A stretch of 64,000 nucleotides of DNA. It comes from Teredinibacter purpureus. GTDB taxonomy: Bacteria > Pseudomonadota > Gammaproteobacteria > Pseudomonadales > Cellvibrionaceae. Made by a program: the position numbers and the translations under genes. This document shows, in pieces, positions 1 to 9,191 of the stretch. Position 1 is the stretch's first letter, and every line of letters begins with the position of its first letter. The stretch spans positions 761,501 through 825,500 of the forward strand of contig NZ_CP060092.1 in assembly GCF_014217335.1 (NCBI RefSeq), in the 5' to 3' direction. The notes under the pieces are model-generated. The model ran no database searches and was not told the DNA's origin. It saw nothing but the letters and a program-made list of their open reading frames with translations.

Positions 1-71
1 GTTTGGCCAATATCTCCGAGCTGCAGCTCCGCTTAGCCACCGTGCTTGCGGCTAAAAAAACAGGTGAAAAT

Positions 72-1094
72 ATGTTACCTCGCGTTAAACGTTTGTTTTC
101 AGATTCATCGGGTATGGCAAAAAGTATGGAGCAGTTCGTGTCTGCGTTAATCGCGGGGTTATTGGTGGTAGCGATGAATGCAAGTGCCAATGACATTCGC
201 ATACCATCGTTTGCAGCTGAACCCGTAACATTACCTGCGCAGTCTCAGGGGTCGCAAGATGTTGTTCCCGCTCAACAGGTTACAACCAATCCCGCCGCCG
301 AAACCAACATGCAGCACGCGCCGAGCGCCAATACATTGCCTACTGTTGTTTCAGGTTCTATCGAAGGCGCTGAGACGCCCGATAATGCCCTGCCAACATT
401 AACGTTTAGCGAAGATACGCACATGGAGCTGGCGTCTCCTTCGCTGGATTTTGCGCTTAAAAAAGCAACGAGCGAACCCGTTCAACTTGCCGCTACTGAA
501 CCCGTTACGAATATCCGCAATACCGACGCGGAGCCTATTCTCTCGCCAATGGATTCACCTGATTTTGATCGTTTCTATTTAGCCGAAGACTTTAGCGTAC
601 CGCTAAAACGCAAAATTTATGTTGAAGATGTGCACGCTCAATTTGCAGACGTGTGGTTAAAACGTTTTCGAAGCAAAACGTCAGATAAATATCAGGCGTC
701 CATTAAACAAAATTATAGTGAAGCCTATAAAGCCCAGATAGTTAAAGCCCTAACAGAAGGCGGTTGGTCAGTAGAGAATACAAAAGACGAAGAAACCTTA
801 ATATTCTCTGCCAAACTTTTCGATCTTTATATTTTTGCTCCCGATTCCAGCGGTATTAAACAAACACTAGTCGCATTGGCTGGCCAAGCCGCCACCGACA
901 TTCACATTACTAACCCAAACGGCCAGTCTTTTATCCATATAACCGACTACCGTAATACAGATTCCAGCGCGAAAGGCCCTTTACTGGCCAACAAAGCAAC
1001 CAATTTTTATTACTTCAAACGCTTGATGGGCTCTTGGGCAGAAACCACCACCTCGTATTTGGATAACATTATTAAGATCGCTGAACAGCAGTAA
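72..1094 (+). CDS. Secreted or membrane-anchored protein of unknown function
   Basis: I do not recognise this gene with certainty. From the ATG at 72, preceded by AGGTG, it encodes about 340 residues. A hydrophobic stretch near residues 24-40, ending in NASAND, looks like a signal peptide. A Pro/Ala/Thr-rich low-complexity linker of about 130 residues follows. The C-terminal 180 residues are an ordinary globular domain with segments such as FADVWLKRF and LIFSAKLFDLYI; these recall DUF3313-type lipoproteins, but this is a weak impression. The frame stays open to the left edge (a TTG at position 3), so the gene could begin outside the window. It stands alone, followed by an inverted repeat and a strong terminator. 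Confidence 0.6.
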   Translation: MLPRVKRLFSDSSGMAKSMEQFVSALIAGLLVVAMNASANDIRIPSFAAEPVTLPAQSQGSQDVVPAQQVTTNPAAETNMQHAPSANTLPTVVSGSIEGAETPDNALPTLTFSEDTHMELASPSLDFALKKATSEPVQLAATEPVTNIRNTDAEPILSPMDSPDFDRFYLAEDFSVPLKRKIYVEDVHAQFADVWLKRFRSKTSDKYQASIKQNYSEAYKAQIVKALTEGGWSVENTKDEETLIFSAKLFDLYIFAPDSSGIKQTLVALAGQAATDIHITNPNGQSFIHITDYRNTDSSAKGPLLANKATNFYYFKRLMGSWAETTTSYLDNIIKIAEQQ

Positions 1095-1133
1095 TCACCT
1101 CCGCGATTACCGCCAGAACGCTTTAAAAGAAAA

Positions 1134-1201
1134 CGAATATTCGGGTTTGAAATGGTAGTAACCTAACCACTGCCCCCCTAAAATTTCAGCCCGAATATTC
1201 G
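1134..1201. repeat. Long inverted repeat with self-palindromic arms
   Basis: CGAATATTCGGG (1134-1145) and CCCGAATATTCG (1190-1201) are perfect 12-bp inverted arms around a 44-bp loop. Each arm also contains the 10-bp palindrome CGAATATTCG. The repeat lies between the end of the first gene and its terminator. It could fold as an RNA hairpin or hold two copies of a dyad protein site; function unknown. Confidence 0.6.
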
Positions 1202-1258
1202 CTCTAATACCCTTTAGATTCATTCGCAAGCTCGATATGGCTATAGGCCATCTTATTG

Positions 1259-1297
1259 CTCGCCTGCTTACTCGGGAGGTAACAGGCGAGTTTTTTT
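1259..1297 (+). terminator. Rho-independent terminator
   Basis: CTCGCCTG (1259-1266) pairs with CAGGCGAG (1283-1290), with further inner pairing (TTAC with GTAA), and a run of seven T follows. It ends transcription of the first gene and insulates the copper receptor gene downstream. Confidence 0.85.
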
Positions 1298-1479
1298 CTC
1301 TTCTTTTATCTCATTTCATCCTTGCCAGCACCATCGCAGTGAAGAGCACCACACGCTCAATGCCGCTTATCTCGCCACTGCCCATGATCACTATTTAGTC
1401 TCCTGCGACAATTCGCCACATCCCTTCTTTCGGCGCGCTTATTTACAATTACCCCTATTGAGACCACAGAGATAAGATC

Positions 1480-3495
1480 ATGAAAAAATGCGCATTAGGC
1501 GTCGCTATAGCGATGATAACCATGCCCGCCATTGCCGGCAGCGATTTACCTATTGAAGTTGTCGAAGTGGTGGGTGATACCACTATGTCCGAAGAGCAAC
1601 AGTTACACAGCAAATCGACGTTGAGCAAACCCGTACAAGACGCTGGCGAATTGTTACGCTCCGTCAATGGCATGACCGCTACTCGCCGTGGTGGACGAGG
1701 CTTCGAGCCTATCATTCGTGGGCAGTCCCAAAATCAATTAAATGTGATGACCGATGGCGCTTACACGTTCGGCGCGTGTCCTGGGCGCATGGATCCACCT
1801 ACGGTCTATACCGCAATGGATAACTTTGACCAACTCACCATTATTAAGGGCAATCGCTCCGTAATCTATGGTTCTGGCGGTAGTGGCGGAACGCTGTTGT
1901 TCGAACACAAGCGCCCCGAATTCACGGACAAAGCCTACCAAGGTTCCATAAACCTTGGCCATACGACTAATTCTGAACTCAACGACGCTTCAGCTAACCT
2001 AGCCTTTGGCACCGAACGCGCGTTCGGCCGTGTATTCGGTGACATAAAATCTGGCTCTAATTATGAAGACGGCGATGGCGAAGTAACTTCTTCAGCCTTC
2101 GAGTCATCCAGCTTTGGCTTCATTACTGGTGTTGATCTAAACCAGAACCACTACCTTCAGCTGTCCTACGAGGGCGTAAGTGAAGACGACGCGTGGTTTC
2201 CTGGGAACGGTATGGATTCCCCCTGGACAGATTCCGCCACCACCCGCGTAAAGTGGCACTACACAGGCGGTAGCGTGATTGATGAAATCGAGATGACCGC
2301 TTACCAAAGTAACGTTGACCACTTGATGGACAACTACAGTTTGCGCAATCGCATGCCTATGAACGACGCCGGCATGGTAGCGAATAGTACATCCGATACA
2401 CAGGGTGCTCGCTTACTCGCAACCGTCTCGCAAGCCTCACTCGAATGGCGTTTTGGTTTCGATCATCGTGCCAACGATAGAGCCTCTACTTTACACATGG
2501 ATATGGGCAAAGATGGCACTTATGACATGCTCGCCTCGCTTATGTGGCCTGGAGTAGAGCTACAACAAACGGGCATATTTGCTGAAGTTGATTACACGCT
2601 TAACGACAAACACCTTCTCCGGTTGGGTTCACGTATTGATCAGTTTGAATCCGACGCTACCCGTGCCGACGAGATGGTTGGTATGATGGGCGCAGCAACC
2701 CCCAATACGCTCTACCAAAACGCTTATGGTGTTTCGGCAAGCGCACAGAGCAACAGTGACTTTGGTTTGGTATTCGGGTGGGACTACACGCTTTCAGACA
2801 ATACCGTTTTCAGTAGCAACCTGAGCCGCAGCATTCGTGCGCCCGACGCCACTGAGCAATACATGGCGCGCAATGCCATGGGACGCACTTGGGTAGGTAA
2901 CCCCGATATAAATGCAGAAACACACCATCAATTGGACTTTACCTTAGTCGCCGACAAAGACACTTATCGGTGGAGTACAACCGTATTCTGGGATGAAGTA
3001 AGCGATTACATACAACGCTACAATGACAATTCAGCAACGCTGTACCGCAATGTGGACGCGCGCCTTTATGGGTTTGAAATTGACGGCAGCCGTACCCTAA
3101 GTGATCATCTATCGACAAAAGCCGCGCTCAGCTATACACGTGGTGAAAGTGACACCAGCGACCTCGCTCAAATTGCACCTTTAGAAGGGCGAATTAGCCT
3201 CGATTATGATCACACCAATTGGTCATTGGGCGGTGAGATGATTGTCTCGGCCGAGCAAGACGCATTTGATCCCAATGTGGACGCTGGCCCATCTGACGGT
3301 TTCACAACCTTCAACCTCTACAGCCGCTGGCAACCAAACGACAGCATTCAACTACAAGCGGGTATAGAAAACATTTTGGATACGGCTTACGCCTACCACG
3401 TAAATGCTGCCAATTCCGACCCCTTCAACCCAGACCCCGTCCGAGTCAACGAGCCAGGACGGCAGCTTTGGTTAAAGGCGCGGTATAGCTTTTAA
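1480..3495 (+). CDS. TonB-dependent copper receptor, OprC type
   Basis: An outer-membrane TonB-dependent transporter of 671 residues, normal for the OprC/NosA copper-receptor family. It has a signal peptide (about residues 1-19), a plug domain (about 40-150, with VIYGSGGSGGTL) and a C-terminal barrel ending in an aromatic residue (WLKARYSF). The plug segment FGACPGRMDPPT carries the CxxxM pair (Cys100, Met104) that binds copper in Pseudomonas OprC. A His339/Met340/Met342 cluster (LHMDMG) is a plausible counterpart of the second half of the site, though it does not exactly fit HxM spacing. The role is energised uptake of copper across the outer membrane. No Fur- or Cue-type operator was recognised upstream. 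Confidence 0.88.
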   Translation: MKKCALGVAIAMITMPAIAGSDLPIEVVEVVGDTTMSEEQQLHSKSTLSKPVQDAGELLRSVNGMTATRRGGRGFEPIIRGQSQNQLNVMTDGAYTFGACPGRMDPPTVYTAMDNFDQLTIIKGNRSVIYGSGGSGGTLLFEHKRPEFTDKAYQGSINLGHTTNSELNDASANLAFGTERAFGRVFGDIKSGSNYEDGDGEVTSSAFESSSFGFITGVDLNQNHYLQLSYEGVSEDDAWFPGNGMDSPWTDSATTRVKWHYTGGSVIDEIEMTAYQSNVDHLMDNYSLRNRMPMNDAGMVANSTSDTQGARLLATVSQASLEWRFGFDHRANDRASTLHMDMGKDGTYDMLASLMWPGVELQQTGIFAEVDYTLNDKHLLRLGSRIDQFESDATRADEMVGMMGAATPNTLYQNAYGVSASAQSNSDFGLVFGWDYTLSDNTVFSSNLSRSIRAPDATEQYMARNAMGRTWVGNPDINAETHHQLDFTLVADKDTYRWSTTVFWDEVSDYIQRYNDNSATLYRNVDARLYGFEIDGSRTLSDHLSTKAALSYTRGESDTSDLAQIAPLEGRISLDYDHTNWSLGGEMIVSAEQDAFDPNVDAGPSDGFTTFNLYSRWQPNDSIQLQAGIENILDTAYAYHVNAANSDPFNPDPVRVNEPGRQLWLKARYSF

Positions 3496-3524
3496 CCAAA
3501 AGTGCCCGCCGTGTGTAAAAAACA

Positions 3525-3565
3525 ATCCAACCACCGCCTTAAGTTTATTGAGGCGGTGGTTGGAT
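3525..3565. terminator. Stem-loop after the copper receptor gene
   Basis: ATCCAACCACCGCCT (3525-3539) pairs perfectly with AGGCGGTGGTTGGAT (3551-3565). No T-run follows on the plus strand; the T-run is on the minus-strand side (TGTTTTTT). It probably ends or stabilises the receptor transcript but is not a classical terminator in that direction. Confidence 0.6.
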
Positions 3566-3735
3566 CGGCCGCTTTACACAACCTCCTTTCGTTTTTTCTG
3601 CTCTGAAATTACGCAACATTCTATTTATGCATTTAAATATGCATAAAATTTCTGTCATGTTCTCGTCTTCTACCCTCGCTATGCTAAGATCGGTAAAAAT
3701 ATCCCTATAAAATTAACAACTCTCGATCTAGCATT

Positions 3736-3936
3736 ATGGACGCCTCAACCCCGAGTACTTGCCCGCGCTGCAGTGGCAACTTTATTTGCCGCTCAGATGC
3801 AATTAGCGAATGTCATTGCACAGCATTACAACTAACACCGCAAACGGCAGACGAAATTGCGCAACAATGGCGAGACTGCCTGTGCGAAAAATGTTTAAAA
3901 CAGGTCGCTCTGCAGCAAAACGGCCTTATGCATTAG
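3736..3936 (+). CDS. Small Cys-rich CWC-family protein
   Basis: A 66-residue protein with CPRC near the N-terminus, CxC (CHC) in the middle and CLCEKCL near the C-terminus. This is the layout of the cysteine-rich CWC family, although the name-giving CWC is CHC here. Eight cysteines suggest a small metal-binding (probably zinc) fold. The function of the family is not established. It is a single gene in an AT-rich setting, with the stem-loop after the copper receptor on one side and a long non-coding stretch on the other. Confidence 0.75.
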   Translation: MDASTPSTCPRCSGNFICRSDAISECHCTALQLTPQTADEIAQQWRDCLCEKCLKQVALQQNGLMH

Positions 3937-4668
3937 GCTTTATTCGTTTAGCGATTGCCGTAGTCCTCATAAATTTTTACGCTTTTCCTACAACGCTCAC
4001 GTCACTGTACTGTTAATAGAATAGATTCGTCTAATACGGCCCGCACGGCATAACGCCCCACCATAAATTAGCCAATATTAGCCCTTCATTCACCGTCTCT
4101 CGCCTCCCTGACGTGTAAATTAATAAAAGCGCTTTACCGTTATTCTTTCGTGCACTAGCGGTTGTCAGTAATGCTTACATTGGCGCGCTCCCAGCCAAAC
4201 TAACACCTTGATCTTCTGTCACTTAATTCAACTAAAATAAGGATTACTCTGTTCCGCCCGACACTTTCGTGTCTTATTTCACGGATTCAAGTCGCGCGCA
4301 TTATCACGTGTGTTAACTACACAGCATTGTGAAATACCACCATGTGCTTATGCCTACCGTCGCATCACTCATACCCCTAACGCCTTTATCTAGACCGAAG
4401 CGTTGACGTCTTATTTAACAGAGTCCTATTTAACAGCACCACCGTGAACGAACCAAAAACCTTCACGATACTCTTGATAGGTATTTTAAGCTTAGGAATA
4501 ATTAAACGCCTCCAGCACAAAACTGAAAACGTTCTACAGACGAGCATAAAAATTCCCTCGGTGATAACACGACGAACACAACGTTCTCACTAGATTCTCC
4601 AGCGGTGTTCGGCCTCGAGTGAGGTCAATAATGGGCGGGGGATTACAGTATTAAGAGGGCTTTAACGA
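3937..4668. other. Intergenic stretch with a PEP-CTERM-like peptide remnant
   Basis: No convincing gene was found here. From the GTG at 4444 a 50-codon frame reads VNEPKTFTILLIGILSLGII followed by KRLQ. This resembles the sorting tail of PEP-CTERM proteins (a proline motif, a hydrophobic helix, then basic residues). The frame is open upstream only to a stop at 4378. It may be a decayed fragment or chance. The rest is AT-rich with no recognised RNA gene. Confidence 0.3.
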
Positions 4669-4694
4669 AAAAAGAGCACTTGAGTGCTCTTTTT
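4669..4694. terminator. Bidirectional terminator
   Basis: AAAAAGAGCACT (4669-4680) pairs with AGTGCTCTTTTT (4683-4694) around a two-base loop. The stem is flanked by A and T runs, so it works in both directions. It lies directly downstream of the minus-strand outer-membrane protein gene. Confidence 0.85.
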
Positions 4695-4705
4695 GATAGG
4701 TAAAA

Positions 4706-5311
4706 TTAGAAGAGGACATTGACCATAAAACCATTGGTCATATCGCCACTTAAAAACGTCATCGCTGCTATTTCAACGTCAACAGTTTCGCCATGAAAAA
4801 CAATCGCAGGGCGCAAATAACCGCCACCGGCAAGGTTCAATCCTTCCGACATACAGTTTGAACAACTGGCAATTTCACGATCGGCACTCAAAGTACGAAA
4901 ACCTGCGCTCAACGAGAACGATGTTTTTTCATTTAAGGCGTGCTGATAACCCAATTCACCTAAAACACCCATTGCACTAATATCAGAAGACTCAGTACTA
5001 CGGCTACCAAATTGGTCTTCTACACGCTGATTGAACGAATCATCATCCGATAAAAAGGGCAGGTAAAAACCCACACTATAACGGAAATTATTGTTCACAA
5101 TACCGGTGTAGCCCATATCCAAAACAAAACCGCCACTACCAACACCTTGAGGGTCCGTCACTTCAGAATCTAACCCAAGGTAGCCCCCGCCGATAAACCA
5201 ACTACCATCATGCTGTGTAGCCTGCGTTGCCTCTTCTTGTGCAACAACGGATACCGCTCCGCAAAAAACCATCGCTAATAAAAATTTACTCACCCATGTT
5301 CTAATGCTCAT
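4706..5311 (-). CDS. Probable outer-membrane beta-barrel protein
   Basis: A 201-residue protein with a clear signal peptide ending near VSVVAQE. Alternating polar and hydrophobic strands follow (GGGYLGLDSEV, FVLDMGYTGI, FRYSVGFYLPF, SFSLSAGFRTL), and the C-terminus ends in Phe (FMVNVLF), as expected for a Bam-inserted barrel of about eight strands. Two cysteines (SCSNC) could form a loop disulphide. The family was not identified and the function is unknown. It is a single gene with its own terminator. Confidence 0.65.
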   Translation of the reverse strand: MSIRTWVSKFLLAMVFCGAVSVVAQEEATQATQHDGSWFIGGGYLGLDSEVTDPQGVGSGGFVLDMGYTGIVNNNFRYSVGFYLPFLSDDDSFNQRVEDQFGSRSTESSDISAMGVLGELGYQHALNEKTSFSLSAGFRTLSADREIASCSNCMSEGLNLAGGGYLRPAIVFHGETVDVEIAAMTFLSGDMTNGFMVNVLF

Positions 5312-5462
5312 TTAACACTCCTTTTAGTTTACTGACTAAGTTCGCTCTAAGGCGATTTCAGAGTGTATTTTAACGACAATAAGGCGAGCACCGCAATTAA
5401 TCAAAAACCGATCGGTAATACCTTTGAGGCCATAGGCCATAGCCAATAACAATTGCGGCGAA

Positions 5463-6989
5463 TCATGCTTTATTAAACGCTTTTGCTCGGGCGGCACTTA
5501 TTGCCGATGCACGCCTCTCTTTAACACCCTCTAAATAGGACTGTCGGCGCGCATCCTTAATGGCTTCATGATCAAAACCCTGTTTATACTGGGATTTTCG
5601 TAATTGCTCCAGTTCATCCGCTGACGACGACTGAAACAAAGTTTCACCCTGTACGAATTCAATGGGTTTCCCCACTGGCGACTCAAATTGTATTTTATGG
5701 ACGGCATTGGTTTCTAAGGAGTCGTACTCCACTTTCGGCATTCGCCCACGACTCGCATCTATTCGACGTTCAATAACTAACGTACCGTTCACCCACACCT
5801 TGTAATCAATCAGCCTTGCCTTTAATGAAGGTTTGCCAAGGCGTGTGGCGATTTCGAGACTAGGGGTAACCGCTAATCGAATGCTCTTACTTCCCATGAA
5901 GCGCCCAACGGCACTTTCGATGGCGGCCATTTCAGTATTTGCGCCGTGACTACCGGCCACCAAATTAGCGGCACTTTCCTGACCTCCCAGCGAATGCCCC
6001 TGCATATGCAACCATTCCCAATCCTCTTCACCAGCATATTCGGAGGCGCCAAGATAATACTTATTATTACAATTTGCGGCGAGTAGGGCTGCTTGGCCAA
6101 AGTGCTTCGCCATAACAGTACCTTGTTGGTCACGTGTTTTGGGGTTGGCTTGCGCCACCACATCAACCACAGGCCCTTCCTCAAATACTCCCCAACTTAC
6201 ATCGTCTTCGTAGGCATCCATTGTATTCTTGGCGCTGGCAATATCCTGTAGCGTTAAAGGCACATCGGGTGTTCGCATATAAACGCTATAGCCTCCAACA
6301 CCTTTCTTTTTACGCACAGGTTGCCACCAGCGTACGTTGCCGTTGTCGCGCATGTACCAGCGCTTGCCGTTTTTGTCCGTCAACCACAGCCTATCTTGCT
6401 CATCCACCTCTTCACGGGTAGGCGGCTTAGCCTTCTTAGGGTCCGGTGGGCCGGCGGGCGCTCGTTGTACAATGCCATCGCCCGTAACCTCCATTTGTAC
6501 CAACGACGCGCGGCCAATCGAACCCCGCAGCGCTTTTTCGCCCATCACGTCGGCTTCTTTTTCCAACGCGTTGTCGGTGTTCATCGCAACGCGTTTATAT
6601 TGCACCGTAGGCCTCACGCGCCCCTGCATTTGCTGCACAACATGCCAGCCCTCATGAGGTAGATGTTTTTCTTGGCCTCGCCCTAAATGAATAGTGTTAC
6701 CTTGGGCATAGGCAAGCGCCCCTAATGTTGCGGGCGCTGGAGAATTATAATGAACGCGGACGCCCGACAATTCAAAGCCCGATAGTGATTCGAGACCCTG
6801 TTTAAGGGGGGTTGGTATACCAGTGTTATTGGGTTTCGGTGAAGCGAGCGCAGCGTTTTTTGTGGCGGAAGCTCTAACGCCATAACGACATTGTACGGGC
6901 GCGGAACTGGGGGTAGGGGGCTCTGACCGAGACGTTTTCTCTTCGTTTACTTCTGCTTCATGCTCCGATGGTGCCTTTGTGCTGTACAT
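5463..6989 (-). CDS. DUF4157 effector with a nuclease-like C-terminal domain
   Basis: About 508 residues. A Pro/Ser-rich leader carries VQCRYG (32-37). A DUF4157 domain follows (about 60-150), with zinc-metallopeptidase-type HEGWH (112-116) and a downstream acidic segment EKEAD. This domain marks many toxins carried by extracellular contractile injection systems. After a linker, residues about 318-364 contain HMQGHSLGG and NLVAGSHGANTEM, resembling the His-containing core of predicted HNH or DNA/RNA non-specific nuclease toxins. It is last in the tail operon, after a longer DUF4157 gene. The ATG at 6989 is preferred; a TTG at 6995 is possible. No signal peptide, as expected for cargo loaded inside the cell. 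Nuclease activity is inferred; no immunity gene is obvious. Confidence 0.72.
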   Translation of the reverse strand: MYSTKAPSEHEAEVNEEKTSRSEPPTPSSAPVQCRYGVRASATKNAALASPKPNNTGIPTPLKQGLESLSGFELSGVRVHYNSPAPATLGALAYAQGNTIHLGRGQEKHLPHEGWHVVQQMQGRVRPTVQYKRVAMNTDNALEKEADVMGEKALRGSIGRASLVQMEVTGDGIVQRAPAGPPDPKKAKPPTREEVDEQDRLWLTDKNGKRWYMRDNGNVRWWQPVRKKKGVGGYSVYMRTPDVPLTLQDIASAKNTMDAYEDDVSWGVFEEGPVVDVVAQANPKTRDQQGTVMAKHFGQAALLAANCNNKYYLGASEYAGEEDWEWLHMQGHSLGGQESAANLVAGSHGANTEMAAIESAVGRFMGSKSIRLAVTPSLEIATRLGKPSLKARLIDYKVWVNGTLVIERRIDASRGRMPKVEYDSLETNAVHKIQFESPVGKPIEFVQGETLFQSSSADELEQLRKSQYKQGFDHEAIKDARRQSYLEGVKERRASAISAARAKAFNKA

Positions 6990-7055
6990 GGCCAAAATAT
7001 CCCTGAGCAGCGAATAACGTGTCGTTCGCTTAATAGTGTGTGATCCGCACGGGCA

Positions 7056-9116
7056 CTACTGGTTAATATCGATAAGCATGTCATAGATATTCATCATAAT
7101 ATCTTCCCATTCACCAATTGGCCGTCTCGCAGCCCCAGCTTCTCTTGCCTTTGCTGAATCAAATAAGGCTTTTTCTCGAACCGTTCTCGTATCCGGGCCT
7201 GGAGGCGCAGCATAAAGACGGTATTTTTCCGCCAACCGGTCATCTGCCGCAGATTGGTTAGTACCGTAATCCTCATCTAAATACTCTAGGTGCCGGTTTT
7301 CCATTACCACGCCAACCTCTTGATTCAAGGCTGGGCCGATTTGGTCTGGCCCTAATTTTGCGCTATAGGGGTTGATGCTGCCCGCTAATAGAGGGTCATG
7401 AATATCCTGTGCATTCACATCCTGCCGCTGCGGGCCACTGAAGCCTGTAAAAACCTGTTCCAAATATTGATTAACCGACCAGCCCGCTAAAGGCGCAGTG
7501 AGCGGTGTATTCAAATGAAGCCCTACAGATCGTGCAATGGCTCTGCGCACGCCTGCGCGCAAGGCATTATTGTTCGTCAAGGTGTGGATTATTTCATGAG
7601 GGAGCTGTAGAGCTAAATCATAAAGATCGGTTTTATAGTAGTGCATTCCTACTTTTTGCTTTGCAAGGTTATTGGTTCTTAGTGCTTGAAACATCAATAG
7701 ATAATTATCAAGCAATGTTAAGAAACCTAAGAAAGTCTCTTCCGTGCCGGGGTTCCAACCTTTACTTCCTTTAGAGAACCAGCCGCCACCTTGGCGAGGC
7801 CACAAACTTTTAATTGAACTCATAGCCGTGGTCGCTTTACCGATGGAGCTATGGGTGCGTTTTAGATTATCGGCGTGTTTTCGTTCACTACGATGCGTTC
7901 TTGCATGACGTTTAAGCGTTGTTTTTTGTGCTGTGGTTCGCTCGAACATCCTTGGCACTTGGCTCAATTTCACGCCATAGGTTGCATGAAAATACCCTAA
8001 ACGTGGTTGAAATAAATCAGATTGTGCCGCGGTAGAACCCATAAAATAATTTCCCAAGGCGACCTGCTGATTACCTCGAATTGAATTAAAAAGGCCATTC
8101 ACCCACGCTATCACAGCTCTCACACGTTGTAGCGCTTGCGCGCGTGTTAATGCCTGTTCATCCCACGCATCTGTTACTACTTCCATAATACTGGCTTGAC
8201 TCGGCATCAGGTGGCCGGTGTATAACAAGAGGCCTTCCCGTTCAGCTGGGGTAAGTGCGTTTGCCACGGCGTACTCATCGAGTTCGCGAAGATATAAAGG
8301 GTCGAGTGCACCAGAATGATCAACATTCACATGGCACTGTGCACCGGCGCCATGTGCATCATAAACATCGGTGACGCCGGCACGCTGGCCAGCATCACAC
8401 GGCACCGCTGCTCTCGCTGCGGTGGGCATCGGGCCGGCGCCGCCTAGCCCCCTCGCTGGCACTGCGGCGAAATTCGCTTTGTGTAAAAACAAAATAGGCA
8501 GTTCTATTTCAAAACCAAACCGCCCTTGTATAGGGGCATTCGCCATTGCAGCGGCACCCGCAGACTTTAAACTCATGGCACTTTCTGGCTGCATCGACGC
8601 GGTAGAATGCGGAGTATTTACCCGCGAGCCTCTTGCCGCCTGAGGAAAATTCCGCCCACAAGAAAGCGCCTTCTCACCCATCACGTCGGCCTCTCGCTCT
8701 AACCCGCTATCATCATTAACTGAAAGGCTTTTTAGTTGGCGCGTGGGTTTTACTCGCCCTTGTTTTTGCTGCACCACATGCCATGCTTCATGAGGTAAAT
8801 GTTTTTCTTGGCCTCTACCTAAATGAATATTGGTACCTTGCGCGTAAGCCAACGCACCAATTTGTTGGGGTCGCGGAGAATTATAATGGACGCGAACATC
8901 GGACATATTAAAGCCAGACATACGCTCTAGACCCGTCTGCAAACCTCCGGGTAAGCCTGTATTTATCCCGCTTGAACGGTTTTCAGTATGCATGCTCTCA
9001 CCGTACTGACACTGTACCGCTGAATAAGGCTCCGTACGCACCGCCGTGGCACTTGGCTTGGGCTTAGACTTTTGAGTGCGGTCTTGCTTGACGACTGTTT
9101 CTTTGGCCATTTGCAT
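7056..9116 (-). CDS. DUF4157 effector with amidoligase-like C-terminal domain
   Basis: About 686 residues from the ATG at 9116 (preceded by GGAA; an ATG at 9146 lacks a ribosome site). The leader has VQCQYG (34-39) at the same distance from the start as in the neighbouring effector. The DUF4157 domain has HEAWH (109-113) and then EREAD. The long C-terminal part opens with GRFGFEIELP and later has MEVVTDAW and HATYGVKLSQVPRMF. This layout resembles amidoligase-like domains that begin FGxExE and contain an E-V-T/S strand. The same segments recur in the DUF4157 protein at 55849-58005, so the two share a toxin-type domain. The target is unknown. It is cotranscribed with the tail genes. Confidence 0.7.
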   Translation of the reverse strand: MQMAKETVVKQDRTQKSKPKPSATAVRTEPYSAVQCQYGESMHTENRSSGINTGLPGGLQTGLERMSGFNMSDVRVHYNSPRPQQIGALAYAQGTNIHLGRGQEKHLPHEAWHVVQQKQGRVKPTRQLKSLSVNDDSGLEREADVMGEKALSCGRNFPQAARGSRVNTPHSTASMQPESAMSLKSAGAAAMANAPIQGRFGFEIELPILFLHKANFAAVPARGLGGAGPMPTAARAAVPCDAGQRAGVTDVYDAHGAGAQCHVNVDHSGALDPLYLRELDEYAVANALTPAEREGLLLYTGHLMPSQASIMEVVTDAWDEQALTRAQALQRVRAVIAWVNGLFNSIRGNQQVALGNYFMGSTAAQSDLFQPRLGYFHATYGVKLSQVPRMFERTTAQKTTLKRHARTHRSERKHADNLKRTHSSIGKATTAMSSIKSLWPRQGGGWFSKGSKGWNPGTEETFLGFLTLLDNYLLMFQALRTNNLAKQKVGMHYYKTDLYDLALQLPHEIIHTLTNNNALRAGVRRAIARSVGLHLNTPLTAPLAGWSVNQYLEQVFTGFSGPQRQDVNAQDIHDPLLAGSINPYSAKLGPDQIGPALNQEVGVVMENRHLEYLDEDYGTNQSAADDRLAEKYRLYAAPPGPDTRTVREKALFDSAKAREAGAARRPIGEWEDIMMNIYDMLIDINQ

Positions 9117-9191
9117 GTGTTTAATTCCGAAGCGTATAGAATCCATTATTTATCACGGTATAGTTCAACACTAACAGTGCTACAACAGTGA

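Noticed and set aside
3810..4016. Plus-strand 68-codon frame overlapping the CWC gene
   Set aside because: The CWC frame has a clear Cys pattern; the overlapping one has none.
5406..5415. ACCGATCGGT as terminator of the effector operon
   Set aside because: The palindrome leaves too short a stem and loop; the T-run is short, so I did not call it.
5463..9116. DUF4157 HExxH as proof of an active protease toxin
   Set aside because: The motif is present, but in this domain family activity is not shown; it may serve in loading or self-cleavage.
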